A stretch of DNA of 64,000 nucleotides. Origin: Thiohalocapsa sp. Lineage in GTDB: Bacteria > Pseudomonadota > Gammaproteobacteria > Chromatiales > Chromatiaceae. Below, in pieces: positions 1 through 8,636 of this stretch. Numbering within the stretch: position 1 is the first letter of the stretch; each line of letters begins with the position of its first letter. The notes below the pieces were generated by a model. It did no database searches, was not told where the DNA came from, and was given only the letters and a program-made list of their open reading frames with translations. The position numbers and the translations under genes were made by a program. The stretch covers positions 1-64,000 of the forward strand of contig JANQFX010000001.1 in assembly GCA_028277725.1 (NCBI GenBank). The letters are read 5' to 3'.

Positions 1-233
1 CGGCTTCCCAGGACTCTTCATCAAATCCGTTTATCTCTCCTCCCTGTCAATCCCTGGGAACAGAACATACAAGGGTGGAACAAGCGCAGCGGTTCCACCG
101 GACCACGGACCACGGGTCGGGCTGAGGGACGAAGCCCAACAGGCCAAGTGACGTCGGCGCCCGATCGTCCGGCCTCCTGGCGTCGGCCCGACCTCCGCCC
201 TTCCCACTTCAAACTTCGAACTCCTCTTCCTCC

Positions 234-2048
234 GTGTCCTTCGATCCCCGCGCCGTACTTCAGCAGATCCCCTCCCAGCCCGGTGTCTATCGCATGCTCG
301 ACGCGGCGGGCACCGTGCTCTATGTGGGCAAGGCCAAGGACCTGAAGCGGCGGGTGTCGAGTTACTTTGGCCGGGCGCTGAACCGCCGCCTGGTGGTGAT
401 GGTCAGCCAGATCGCCGATATCCAGGTGACGGTGACCCGCACCGAGGGCGAGGCGCTGCTGCTCGAGAACAATCTCATCAAGGAGCACAAGCCGCGCTTC
501 AACGTCCTGCTGCGCGACGACAAGAGCTACCCCTACATTCGACTCACCGCCGGGGCCAGCTTCCCGGGGCTCTATTTCTACCGCGGTCCGCGCCGCGGGC
601 GGGACAAGTACTTCGGCCCCTATCCCAGCGCCTGGGCGACCCGCGAGACGCTGCAACTGCTGCAGAAGCTGTTTCCGGTGCGCCAGTGCGAGGACACCTT
701 CTACAGCACCCGCACCCGGCCCTGTCTCCAGTACCAGATCAAGCGCTGCACGGCACCCTGCGTCGGCTACGTTTCGCCGAGGGACTACGCCGTCGACGTG
801 GAACACAGCATCAAGTTCCTGGAGGGCCGGACCGACGAGGTCATCGGCGAACTGGGGCAGCGCATGGAGGAGGCCGCCGAGGCGCTCGAGTTCGAGCGTG
901 CGGCGCGGCTGCGGGATCAGATTTCCACCCTACGGCGCATCCAGCAGCGTCAGTACGTCTCGGGCGACGGCGGCGACCTCGACATCGTTGCCGCGGCGGA
1001 GGCGGGCGGCACGGTCTGCGTCCAGGTCTTCTTCATCCGCGCCGGGCGCAACCTGGGCAACAAGGCCTTCTTTCCGCAGGTGCCGGACGCGTCGGGCATG
1101 GAATCGGTGCTATCGGCCTTCCTGGCGCAGTTCTACGCCGACAAGGAGGTCCCGCCCGAGGTCCTGACCAGCGTCGAGCCCGACGAGCGCGAGTTCCTCG
1201 AGTCGGCCTTCTCCGAACAGGCCGGGCGGCGCGTCGCCATCAAGCACCGGCTGCGCGGGGACCGCGCCCGCTGGCTCGACATGGCGCGCGACAACGCCGA
1301 GCTGGCGCTGAAGACCCGGCTCGGCAGTCGCGCAGGCTATGCCCGTCGGCTGGAGGCCCTGCGCGACCTGCTCGACCTCGCGGAGTTGCCGAGCCGCATG
1401 GAGTGCTTCGATATCAGCCACACCCGCGGCGAGCTCACCGTGGCCTCCTGCGCGGTGTTCGACGGCGACGGGGCGCGAAAGCCCGACTATCGCCGCTTCA
1501 ACATCGAGGGCATCACCCCGGGCGATGACTACGCCGCGATGGATCAGGCACTCGGCCGGCGCTACCGCCGAGTGCAACAGGGCGAGGTCCCCATGCCGGA
1601 CCTGCTCTTCATCGACGGCGGCAAGGGCCAGCTCGGCGCCGCGCGGGCGGTACTGGAGGAACTCGGCATCCACGGCTTGCAGCTGGTGGGCGTCGCTAAG
1701 GGCCCGGATCGCAAGGCCGGCGCCGAGCAACTCTGGCTGCCGGAGCGCGAGACCCCCATCATTGCCGGCGCCGACTCGCCGGCCCTGCACCTGGTGCAGC
1801 AGATCCGCGACGAGGCGCACCGCTTCGCCATCACCGGCCACCGCCAGCGGCGCGAGAAGGCGCGGCGCACCTCGGTGCTGGAGGGGATCCCCGGCGTTGG
1901 CCCAAAGCGCCGGCAGAGCCTGCTGAAGGCCTTCGGCGGCCTGCGCGGGTTGACCCGCGCGGCGCCGGAAGATATCGCCCGCGTCGACGGCATCAGCGAC
2001 GAACTCGCCCGGCGCATACACGACGCGGTACGAGCGGATCATGGATAG
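234..2048 (+). CDS. uvrC: UvrABC system protein C
   Basis: Excinuclease subunit of nucleotide excision repair; makes both incisions around a lesion marked by UvrA/UvrB. The 604-residue product matches the family length. The N-terminus has the GIY-YIG nuclease domain (PGVY near residue 17, then LYVGKAKDLKRR), followed by a Cys-containing segment (RCTAPCVGY), a UvrB-binding UVR segment (FERAARLRDQI), the RNase H-like C-terminal nuclease region (ECFDISHTRGE, FIDGGKGQL) and a terminal helix-hairpin-helix pair (IPGVGPKRRQSLL). The start is GTG. It is followed at once by pgsA and tRNA-Gly, the order also seen in enterobacteria (uvrC-pgsA-glyW). Confidence 0.97.
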   Translation: MSFDPRAVLQQIPSQPGVYRMLDAAGTVLYVGKAKDLKRRVSSYFGRALNRRLVVMVSQIADIQVTVTRTEGEALLLENNLIKEHKPRFNVLLRDDKSYPYIRLTAGASFPGLYFYRGPRRGRDKYFGPYPSAWATRETLQLLQKLFPVRQCEDTFYSTRTRPCLQYQIKRCTAPCVGYVSPRDYAVDVEHSIKFLEGRTDEVIGELGQRMEEAAEALEFERAARLRDQISTLRRIQQRQYVSGDGGDLDIVAAAEAGGTVCVQVFFIRAGRNLGNKAFFPQVPDASGMESVLSAFLAQFYADKEVPPEVLTSVEPDEREFLESAFSEQAGRRVAIKHRLRGDRARWLDMARDNAELALKTRLGSRAGYARRLEALRDLLDLAELPSRMECFDISHTRGELTVASCAVFDGDGARKPDYRRFNIEGITPGDDYAAMDQALGRRYRRVQQGEVPMPDLLFIDGGKGQLGAARAVLEELGIHGLQLVGVAKGPDRKAGAEQLWLPERETPIIAGADSPALHLVQQIRDEAHRFAITGHRQRREKARRTSVLEGIPGVGPKRRQSLLKAFGGLRGLTRAAPEDIARVDGISDELARRIHDAVRADHG

Positions 2049-2248
2049 GACTCATGCGCAGTGCCGAGCCGGACCGTCGGACGGAGTTCCGGCCTCCAGG
2101 CCGACATGGCGGCGACGGTCAGCAGGTGTCCGGGCTCGCCCGCGGCGGCGCAATCCCCCGTCGGCCGATGCCACATCCCGATAGAATGTCGATGTCCGCC
2201 GCCCGCGCCGCGTGCAGCATGAGCCCGCCCTCGCCGAAGGATACGCCC

Positions 2249-2836
2249 GTGACCTGGAACATCCCGAACGCCCTGACCCTACTGCGCATCGCGCTGATCC
2301 CGGTGTTCGTCGTCATCTTTTATCTACCCGTGCCCTGGGCGCGGACCCTGTGTGCGCTGGTGTTCGGCCTCGCCAGTCTCACCGATTGGCTCGATGGCTG
2401 GCTCGCCCGACGGTGGGGGCAGACCTCGCCGCTCGGTGCCTTCCTGGATCCGGTGGCGGACAAGCTCATGGTGGCCATCGTGCTGGTGCTGTTGGTGCAG
2501 GCGGAGCCGCACGTGTTGCTGGCCTTGCCCGCGGCGGTGATCATCGGTCGCGAGATCACGGTCTCGGCGCTGCGCGAGTGGATGGCCGAGATCGGTGCAC
2601 GCGGCAAGGTGGCCGTGAGCATGGCGGGCAAGCTCAAGACGACGACTCAGATGATCGCGATGGTGTTGTTGGTGCTCGGTGGCGAGCTCTGGGGGCTGCC
2701 GATCGATACCATCGGGCTGGTGTTGCTGTACGTCGCGGCACTGCTCACACTTTGGTCGATGCTCTTGTACCTGCGCGCAGCTTGGCCGAGCCTCACGGCT
2801 CCCGCACCCGGCGCCTCCGGCGACGAGGCGCCGTGA
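2249..2836 (+). CDS. pgsA: CDP-diacylglycerol--glycerol-3-phosphate 3-phosphatidyltransferase
   Basis: Inner-membrane enzyme making phosphatidylglycerophosphate, the committed step to phosphatidylglycerol and cardiolipin. The CDP-alcohol phosphatidyltransferase signature DG-x2-AR-x8-G-x3-D-x3-D is complete (from DGWLAR to DPVAD). Several hydrophobic segments follow. The open frame extends upstream to about 2054, but homology begins at TWNIPNALTLLRI. The GTG at 2249 preceded by an AAGGA Shine-Dalgarno near 2236-2240 gives a 195-residue protein of normal size, so this start was chosen. Encoded about 200 bp after uvrC. Confidence 0.93.
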   Translation: MTWNIPNALTLLRIALIPVFVVIFYLPVPWARTLCALVFGLASLTDWLDGWLARRWGQTSPLGAFLDPVADKLMVAIVLVLLVQAEPHVLLALPAAVIIGREITVSALREWMAEIGARGKVAVSMAGKLKTTTQMIAMVLLVLGGELWGLPIDTIGLVLLYVAALLTLWSMLLYLRAAWPSLTAPAPGASGDEAP

Positions 2837-2898
2837 GCGCAACGACAGGGCCCGATCAGGGCGTCGTTACCGAGGCGTGAAGGAATACGAACACGCAG

Positions 2899-2926
2899 TT
2901 GACAGGTGAATCTCCTCAGCTATAAT
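2899..2926 (+). promoter_or_regulatory. sigma70 promoter of tRNA-Gly
   Basis: TTGACA at 2899-2904 and TATAAT at 2921-2926, separated by 16 bp, are both exact consensus hexamers. The mature tRNA begins 14 bp after the -10 box. A GC-containing discriminator follows, as is usual for stable-RNA promoters. Confidence 0.85.
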
Positions 2927-2939
2927 AGCTCGCTCTCAA

Positions 2940-3015
<76 letters not shown>

Positions 3016-3023
3016 GACACCAG

Positions 3024-3051
3024 AAACGGCGGCCAATCGGCCGCCGTTTTT
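3024..3051 (+). terminator. Rho-independent terminator after tRNA-Gly
   Basis: An 11-bp perfect stem (AAACGGCGGCC with GGCCGCCGTTT) around a 4-nt loop, running into T residues, starts 9 nt after the tRNA 3' end. Confidence 0.88.
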
Positions 3052-3086
3052 CGTTTCCGGGACGGTAACGCCTCTGCCGTCACGGC

Positions 3087-3227
3087 TCAGCGTGTCGCGA
3101 AGCGCACGCGGCTCTTGTGCATGTAGCCCAACTCGCCGCTGCCGGTGAGGATCTGCCACCAGTGCTTGTCGGGCCGACCCTTGGGCAGGGGGTCGGGCGT
3201 CTCGGCCTTGCGTTCGGGGTCGCTCAC
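3087..3227 (-). CDS. small conserved-looking protein, 46 aa
   Basis: A 46-codon gene below the usual ORF cut-off. The GTG start is preceded by GGAGGAG six bases upstream, an unusually good ribosome-binding site. The product begins MSDPERKAETPDPLPKG and ends with an aromatic and basic segment (HWWQILTGSGELGYMHKSR). It has no signal peptide or membrane segment. It lies downstream of the yceH-like gene on the same strand and converges on the tRNA-Gly terminator. The strong Shine-Dalgarno and non-repetitive composition support a real gene. Function unknown. Confidence 0.6.
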   Translation of the reverse strand: MSDPERKAETPDPLPKGRPDKHWWQILTGSGELGYMHKSRVRFATR

Positions 3228-3322
3228 GGGCCACTCCTCCGGCTGGTCGATGCCGGTGCCGATCCTTCGTGGGTACGCCCCGCGAGCAACCGCCGCGGGC
3301 CTGTTTGGTCTGGGTCTTCAGG

Positions 3323-3964
3323 TCAGTTCTGTTGCTCCCGCAGGGCCGCGACGGCCTCGGTCAGTTCCTTAACCTGTTCTTCCAGACGCGTTACCCGCGT
3401 CGTCAGGGCGCTGTCGCTCGTTGCGCTGGCCTGCGCCGGCGGGGTCTCGGGCTCGGGCTCCCCGCAGAGCAGGTGTGCGAAGCGTTGTTCCCGAGCCCCG
3501 GACTGCCTCGGCAGCTCGCATACCAGCTGCGGGGTGTGACTGGCCAGGCTATCGAGCGCCTCGTGGACGATGCTCAGGTCCGGCAGGTCCGCAAGCCGCG
3601 CGGCGTTGGTGCGGAGTTCGCCTGGGGTCTGCGGACCGCGTAGCATCAGTGCGCAGAGAATGCCGAGCTGGCGCCGGTCGAGCAGATAGGCGCCGGCGAG
3701 CTTGTGGTCGTAGCGCTCGGTGCGGCCGCTGAAGCTGGCGTGGATCAGACCCCGGTCGCGCAAGGCGTTCACGGCATGGCCGACGTCCCCCGGCGTCAAG
3801 CGCATGACCGGGTGACGGCTGGTCTTCTGGTTGCACGCCGTCACCAGGGCGTTGAGTGTTAGCGGGTATTGCTCAGGAGTGGTGCGCTGTTTCTCCATCA
3901 GGCTGCCGATGATGCGGGCCTCAAGGGGGCTCAGCAGTGGTTCGGTGGCGTTGTTGTCGTGCAT
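3323..3964 (-). CDS. YceH family (UPF0502/DUF480) protein
   Basis: 213-residue soluble protein of the YceH family, which folds as two winged-helix domains. Family features visible are LLSPLEARIIGSLMEKQRTTPEQYPLT at the N-terminus, the NQKTSRHPVM segment, GLI and the RGPQTPGELR repeat of the second wing, and a C-terminal helix likely to be coiled coil (TRVTRLEEQVKELTEAV). The ATG at 3964 was chosen because homology begins at the following residues; a longer frame runs antisense-like into the neighbouring phosphatase. Precise role unknown. Confidence 0.88.
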   Translation of the reverse strand: MHDNNATEPLLSPLEARIIGSLMEKQRTTPEQYPLTLNALVTACNQKTSRHPVMRLTPGDVGHAVNALRDRGLIHASFSGRTERYDHKLAGAYLLDRRQLGILCALMLRGPQTPGELRTNAARLADLPDLSIVHEALDSLASHTPQLVCELPRQSGAREQRFAHLLCGEPEPETPPAQASATSDSALTTRVTRLEEQVKELTEAVAALREQQN

Positions 3965-4014
3965 GGTGGTGGGCAGTCTCGGTTTTGCGGCGGCGATGAC
4001 GTCGTCATGCGGAC

Positions 4015-4875
4015 TCAGCCGTCGATGTGGGACCAGAACTCCAGGGTCTGTGGCAGGTAGTGCGCAATGCCCTCCAGGATGCCGCTGGCGTAGTAGCCGT
4101 TCATGCCGTGGAAGCCACCCTTGGCCTGGTAGAGCCGATCGCTGAGCCCGGCCGCGTCGGCGAGGCTGGCGGCGTCTGCACGGACGTCTGCGGTGGCGTT
4201 GGCGACCAGCACAGCGTTGATGGGTCCAGTCAGCATGGCGAGATCGTTGCCGCTGTCGCCCGAGCAGACGGTGTGGTCGGCCGAGAGTCCAACGCGCTCG
4301 ATCAGCCACTGCACCGCCGTGAGCTTGCTGGCGGCGGCGGGCAGGACGTCCAGCAGCCCACTGCCGGCGTGTTCGTCCAGGCTCCAGACCAGATTCGCGG
4401 CGATGTCGTTGGCCTCGAAGCGGGCCTCGATTTCTGCCAATCGGGCGTCGCGTTCCCAATCCTGCGGGGTGTAATAGCTGAGCTTGCAGGGGCCCTGCTT
4501 GGCGGGCTCCTGCAATAGTAGCCCGTCGATGTCCTCGATGAGCGCGTGCAGCGCGGCACCGTCTCGGCCGCCCCAGCTCGCGGATATCTCCTCCTGCCAG
4601 CCCCGTTGCGGCTGCCAGTCGCCGTCCTGGACATGGTAGATGCTGGTGCCGACGTCGCCGATGAGATAGTCGGGGACGGGGATGCCGTATTCGGCAATCG
4701 CCTCGTCCACCAGGGCTTGGTGGCGGCCGGTGACATAGGCGATGCGCACGTCGGGGTGCGCCGCGAGGACGCCGAACCTTGGGCGGGCGCTTGCGGACTC
4801 CGGCTGCGAGCCGTTCGGGAGCAGGGTCCGGTCGAGATCGGTGCAGATCAGAATGGTGTCTTCGGCAGCGGACAT
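4015..4875 (-). CDS. sucrose-6-phosphate phosphatase (HAD superfamily)
   Basis: Hydrolyses sucrose-6-phosphate to sucrose. The 286-residue protein is a single HAD-IIB/S6PP domain: motif I DLDRTLLP with both Asp residues, motif II YVTGR, a Lys in LTAVQWL-type cap segments, and motif IV GDSGND. The start ATG at 4875 has a GAGGGG element upstream; the frame extends further, but the extra residues are unlike the family. It is 70 bp downstream of the sucrose-phosphate synthase on the same strand, so the two steps of sucrose synthesis are probably one operon. Sucrose is a known compatible solute in moderately salt-tolerant bacteria. Related mannosyl- or glucosyl-glycerate phosphatases are the main alternative. 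Confidence 0.82.
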   Translation of the reverse strand: MSAAEDTILICTDLDRTLLPNGSQPESASARPRFGVLAAHPDVRIAYVTGRHQALVDEAIAEYGIPVPDYLIGDVGTSIYHVQDGDWQPQRGWQEEISASWGGRDGAALHALIEDIDGLLLQEPAKQGPCKLSYYTPQDWERDARLAEIEARFEANDIAANLVWSLDEHAGSGLLDVLPAAASKLTAVQWLIERVGLSADHTVCSGDSGNDLAMLTGPINAVLVANATADVRADAASLADAAGLSDRLYQAKGGFHGMNGYYASGILEGIAHYLPQTLEFWSHIDG

Positions 4876-4945
4876 CTTGGCCCCTCGGTGTGTGCGGCGG
4901 GTGCAAACTTGACGCATCTGTCAGCGTGTTGCGCCTTCTAGCAAA

Positions 4946-7102
4946 CTAATCATCCGCCCTAGGCACTTGGCAGGCATCGAAGAAGTGGTAGTGCTCGATG
5001 GCCTCCATGATGCCGGCGGCGTAGGGCGCCTTGGCGAAGTAGATACCCTCGGTGTCGGTCAGCTGGGAGAGCTCCTCGTTGTGACGGTTGGCGACGACCA
5101 CGGCGAGGGTGTTTCCTCGCATCATGTCCTCGTCGGCGCCGCTACCGCCGGCCGCCAAGCAATGCTCCAGCGGAATGCCCCACTGGTCGGCAACGTAGCG
5201 GAGCGCCAGGCCCTTGGATGCACGCGCCGGAACCACGTCCAGGAACTGGCCGAAGGACAGGTTGAGTTGCACATGCAGATCCGCCTGGTGCAGCAGGCTG
5301 GCGATCTCTTCCAGGCCGGGGGCGTGCTCCGGATCGATGTAGAAGCTCACCTTGAATCGGCTCTGCTCGGTGCGCGGCTGGCGCTTGATGCCGGGCAGGT
5401 CAGTGAGGGCGTCGCGTACCCGGCGCGGGTACCAGAGGTGGTCGAGGTAGCGCGCCCAGGCGTGGTCGCGCGTGAGCTGCGGCGCGTAGAAGATCTCGGT
5501 GCCGAGGCCGGTGATCAGTACGTCCGGGCGCGGGATGCCGTAGCGGCGCATGGTCGTCAGCGCCGAGTCCAACCGCCGGCCGGTGGCGATACCGAAGCTG
5601 GTGCACTTGCGGTTCTCGCGGATGACACGGATGAAGTCCGCCAGCGCCTCGGGATCGCCGAGTAGGTTCTGGTCCAGGTCCGAGAAGATGGCTCGGTCGT
5701 GGTAGAGCAAGGGGCGTCGTGTCACCGGTGCCCGCGGCGGCGGCTCGACCTGCTCCAGCAGAGGCGCGACGGCCTGCATGTAGCTCTCCGCATGGGCGGG
5801 CCAGGAGTAGTGCTGCTTGACGCCGTCCACGCCGTTGTGGGCGTACTGCCGCCAGCGACCGCGGTCGCTCAGGACCTTGAGCAGGGCCTTGGTGATGTCC
5901 TTGGTGTCCAGCGGGTCGATCAGGATGCCGTTATTGCAGTGCTTGACGATGTCGATGGGACCACCGTCCTCGGTGGCGACGATGGGTAGCCCGCTGGCTG
6001 CCGCCTCGATGAGCGTGAGTCCAAAGGGTTCGGTCAGCGCCGGGTTGATGAACACGCCGCGGGAGGCCGCCGTGAGCTGATACAGGATCGGCACCTCGGC
6101 CGCGCTGTGGTGCTTGGGGTAGGCCACGCGCCCGTAGAGGTCGTAGAGGTCGATCAGGATGAGGATGTCTGTCAACACCTGCTGGGCGCCGGCGTCCAGC
6201 TCGCGGATGTCGTCGCGGTTGCCGGCGACGATCACCAGGTTGGCCACCCGCTGCAACTCCTCGGACTCGCCATAGGCCTCGATCAGGGTGGCGATGTTCT
6301 TGCGCTCGTCCGGGCGCGACAGGGCCAGGATCATCGGCTTGCTGGGCTGGTGCAGGAAGCGGCCGATTTGCTGGTTCATCGGGGTGCGCTGCTCGGCGCC
6401 GTCCGGCGGGCGGAATCGCTGCAGGTCGGTGCCCGGCGGGATGACGCTCATCCGCTCAGGCTGGTAGTGGTCGTAGAGCCCGTACTGCTCCTCGATCTCC
6501 TGCGTGGTGCTGGTGATGACCAGGGCCGCAGCGGCGAGGGTCTCCTCCTCGGCGTTGATGCGGCGGTCCATGTTGTAGCGCGCGTCGATGGCCTCTTGCT
6601 TGACGCCCGAGGCGAGCAGTCGCTGGCGCTTGACCCGGCCCAGGGAATGGCCCGTGTGCACCAGGGGCACGCCGAGCTGCGCGGTCAGCCTCGCGCCGAC
6701 ATAGCCCGCGTCCGCGTAGTGACTGTGGATGAGCTGCGGACGCTCGTCCTGATCGCGCAGGAAGCCCAGCATGTTGTCGGCGAAGGCGTCCAGGTGGTCC
6801 CAGAGCTGTTCCTTCGGCAGATAGCCGGGCGGTCCGGCCTCGACGCGCACGATGCGCGCTCCGTTGCCCAGATTCTCGATGGGTCGGGCATAGTCGCTAC
6901 TGACGCCGGGGTCCTCCACGAGGCGCGTGAACAGGTCGACGCGCGCCACGTCGTCCCGCGCGGCCAGGGCATGCGCCAGCTCCACGACGTAGAGCGTCTG
7001 TCCGCCGGTGTCAGCGTCGCGTCCGAGTTCCAGATTCTCGCCGCGGATCAGGCCATGGACGCTGATCAGGGCGATGTAGATGGAGGCGTCTTGGTGCTGC
7101 AT
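4946..7102 (-). CDS. sucrose-phosphate synthase (GT4 glycosyltransferase with C-terminal HAD-like domain)
   Basis: Makes sucrose-6-phosphate from a nucleotide-glucose and fructose-6-phosphate. The 718-residue protein starts with the SPS hallmark SVHGLIRGENLELGRDADTGGQ, continues through a GT-B fold with HTGHSLGRVKRQRL, SRPDERKN and the donor-site motif EPFGLTLIEAAASGLPIVAT (about residues 1-470), then a HAD-like domain (about 485-718). That domain has DLDQN where phosphatases have DxDxT and GSGADEDM where they have GDSGND, so it is probably not catalytic. A separate intact phosphatase gene follows. ATG start at 7102. Confidence 0.9.
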   Translation of the reverse strand: MQHQDASIYIALISVHGLIRGENLELGRDADTGGQTLYVVELAHALAARDDVARVDLFTRLVEDPGVSSDYARPIENLGNGARIVRVEAGPPGYLPKEQLWDHLDAFADNMLGFLRDQDERPQLIHSHYADAGYVGARLTAQLGVPLVHTGHSLGRVKRQRLLASGVKQEAIDARYNMDRRINAEEETLAAAALVITSTTQEIEEQYGLYDHYQPERMSVIPPGTDLQRFRPPDGAEQRTPMNQQIGRFLHQPSKPMILALSRPDERKNIATLIEAYGESEELQRVANLVIVAGNRDDIRELDAGAQQVLTDILILIDLYDLYGRVAYPKHHSAAEVPILYQLTAASRGVFINPALTEPFGLTLIEAAASGLPIVATEDGGPIDIVKHCNNGILIDPLDTKDITKALLKVLSDRGRWRQYAHNGVDGVKQHYSWPAHAESYMQAVAPLLEQVEPPPRAPVTRRPLLYHDRAIFSDLDQNLLGDPEALADFIRVIRENRKCTSFGIATGRRLDSALTTMRRYGIPRPDVLITGLGTEIFYAPQLTRDHAWARYLDHLWYPRRVRDALTDLPGIKRQPRTEQSRFKVSFYIDPEHAPGLEEIASLLHQADLHVQLNLSFGQFLDVVPARASKGLALRYVADQWGIPLEHCLAAGGSGADEDMMRGNTLAVVVANRHNEELSQLTDTEGIYFAKAPYAAGIMEAIEHYHFFDACQVPRADD

Positions 7103-7219
7103 GGGGGTGTCGATTCGGCTTGGATGCCGCAGAGACTAACAGCCACTTGGCATCGGGCTCTACCGGGATGCCGGGCGAACTGCGGCCGGGCGCTCGGAGA
7201 TCGGTCCGTAGACGCCCGG

Positions 7220-8554
7220 TCAGTCGGCCGTTCCGCCGGTCAGTTGCTTGAGGTAGACCTTGGAGTTGCGTCGCCGATTGTACTCGGCGCGGCGGGAGGG
7301 CGGCAGATCGTCGACACCGGCGGGCTCGAAGCCCCGCTCGCGGAACCAATGCGAGGTCTGGGTCGTCAGCACGAACAGCCCCGCCAGGCCACGCTCGCGC
7401 GCCAGGGCCTCCATACGGGCCAGCAGCCGATCGCCGCGGCCGCGCTCGCGGTACTCCGGATGCACGGCGACGCAGGCGAGCTCGCCGATGCGCGCATCGG
7501 GCCAGCAGAACAACGCAGCGCAGGAGATCACGGTGCCGTCGCGCTCGGTGATCCAGAAGCGGTCGATGATCTGCTCCAGGTCCTCGCGCGGGCGCGGCAC
7601 CAGCACGCCGGCGCGTTCCATCGGGCTGAGTAGCTCGCGGATGCCGGGGATGTCGTCGATGCGCGCCGGGCGCAGTTCCTCGAAGGGCCGGTCCGAGATC
7701 AAGGTGCCGGCGCCGTCGCGGGTGAACAACTCCTGCAGCAGTGCCCCGTCACGGTTGCGGGGGATCAGATGGACGCGGCGGATGCCGCTGCGGCAGGCGT
7801 CGGCGGCGGCGCGCAGGGCTTGGGTCAGCTCCTCGGGAAGCCTGGGGTCCTTGTCCAGCAGTGCGTCCACGTCGGCTGCGAGCAGATTCGACGCCGGCGG
7901 TGCCTGCTCGTTGCCGATGTCGCCCTCCAGCAGGTAGATCAGCTTGTCCGCGGCGAGGGCGACGGCAGCCGCGCGTGCCACGTCCGCGGCGGACAGGTTG
8001 AACACCTCGCCGGTGGGCGAGTAGCCGATGGGCGGCATCAGCGCCACGGCGCCGGCGTCGAGGGCCGAGCGCAGCGCCTGCCGGTCCACTCGCCGCACCC
8101 TGCCGGTGTGCTGATAGTCGACGCCGTCGAGCACGCCGATGGGCCGCGCCGTGACGAAGTTGCCCGAGGCCACCGGGATGCGCACCCCCGCCATGGGCGA
8201 ATTGGCGAGACCCATGGATAATAGGGCCTCGATCTCGACCCGCGCGCTGCCGGCCGCCTCTTTGACGCAGCGCAGGGCCGTATCGTCGGTGATGCGTAGG
8301 CCACCGACGTAGCGCAGCGCCGAGCCCAATTCCGACAGGCGCCGCTCGATCTGCGGCCGGGCGCCGTGGACCAGCACCAGCCGGATGCCGAGGCCGTGCA
8401 GCAGGGCGATGTCGTGGATCAGCGCCGGCAGGGTGGGCGCATCCAGGGCCTCGCCGCCGAAGGCGATGACGAAGGTGCGCTCGCGATGGGCATGGATGTA
8501 GGGCGTGCACTGGCGGAACCAGTGTGCGAAGGGGTCTGGGGCCTGATTGGACAC
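7220..8554 (-). CDS. argA: N-acetylglutamate synthase
   Basis: First step of arginine biosynthesis, glutamate plus acetyl-CoA to N-acetylglutamate. The 444-residue protein has the classical ArgA plan: an amino-acid-kinase domain (LVLVHGARPQIERRL, GVLDGVDYQHTGRVRRVD, PPIGYSPTGEVFNLSA) that carries the arginine feedback site in this family, then a GNAT domain (CVAVHPEYRERGRGDRLL). GTG start at 8554. It lies between the sucrose genes and pilR, all on the minus strand but with gaps over 80 bp. Confidence 0.95.
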   Translation of the reverse strand: MSNQAPDPFAHWFRQCTPYIHAHRERTFVIAFGGEALDAPTLPALIHDIALLHGLGIRLVLVHGARPQIERRLSELGSALRYVGGLRITDDTALRCVKEAAGSARVEIEALLSMGLANSPMAGVRIPVASGNFVTARPIGVLDGVDYQHTGRVRRVDRQALRSALDAGAVALMPPIGYSPTGEVFNLSAADVARAAAVALAADKLIYLLEGDIGNEQAPPASNLLAADVDALLDKDPRLPEELTQALRAAADACRSGIRRVHLIPRNRDGALLQELFTRDGAGTLISDRPFEELRPARIDDIPGIRELLSPMERAGVLVPRPREDLEQIIDRFWITERDGTVISCAALFCWPDARIGELACVAVHPEYRERGRGDRLLARMEALARERGLAGLFVLTTQTSHWFRERGFEPAGVDDLPPSRRAEYNRRRNSKVYLKQLTGGTAD

Positions 8555-8636
8555 GTGCGTTCGCTGCGGCTATACCGATCGGTGGATTGGGGCTCGGCCG
8601 TGCCGGTCGCATGCGGCCGCGGACGGGGTGTCGGCG

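Noticed and set aside
6107-7633. Long plus-strand open frame of 508 codons
   Set aside because: Antisense to sucrose-phosphate synthase and argA; composition is an artefact of high-GC codon use.
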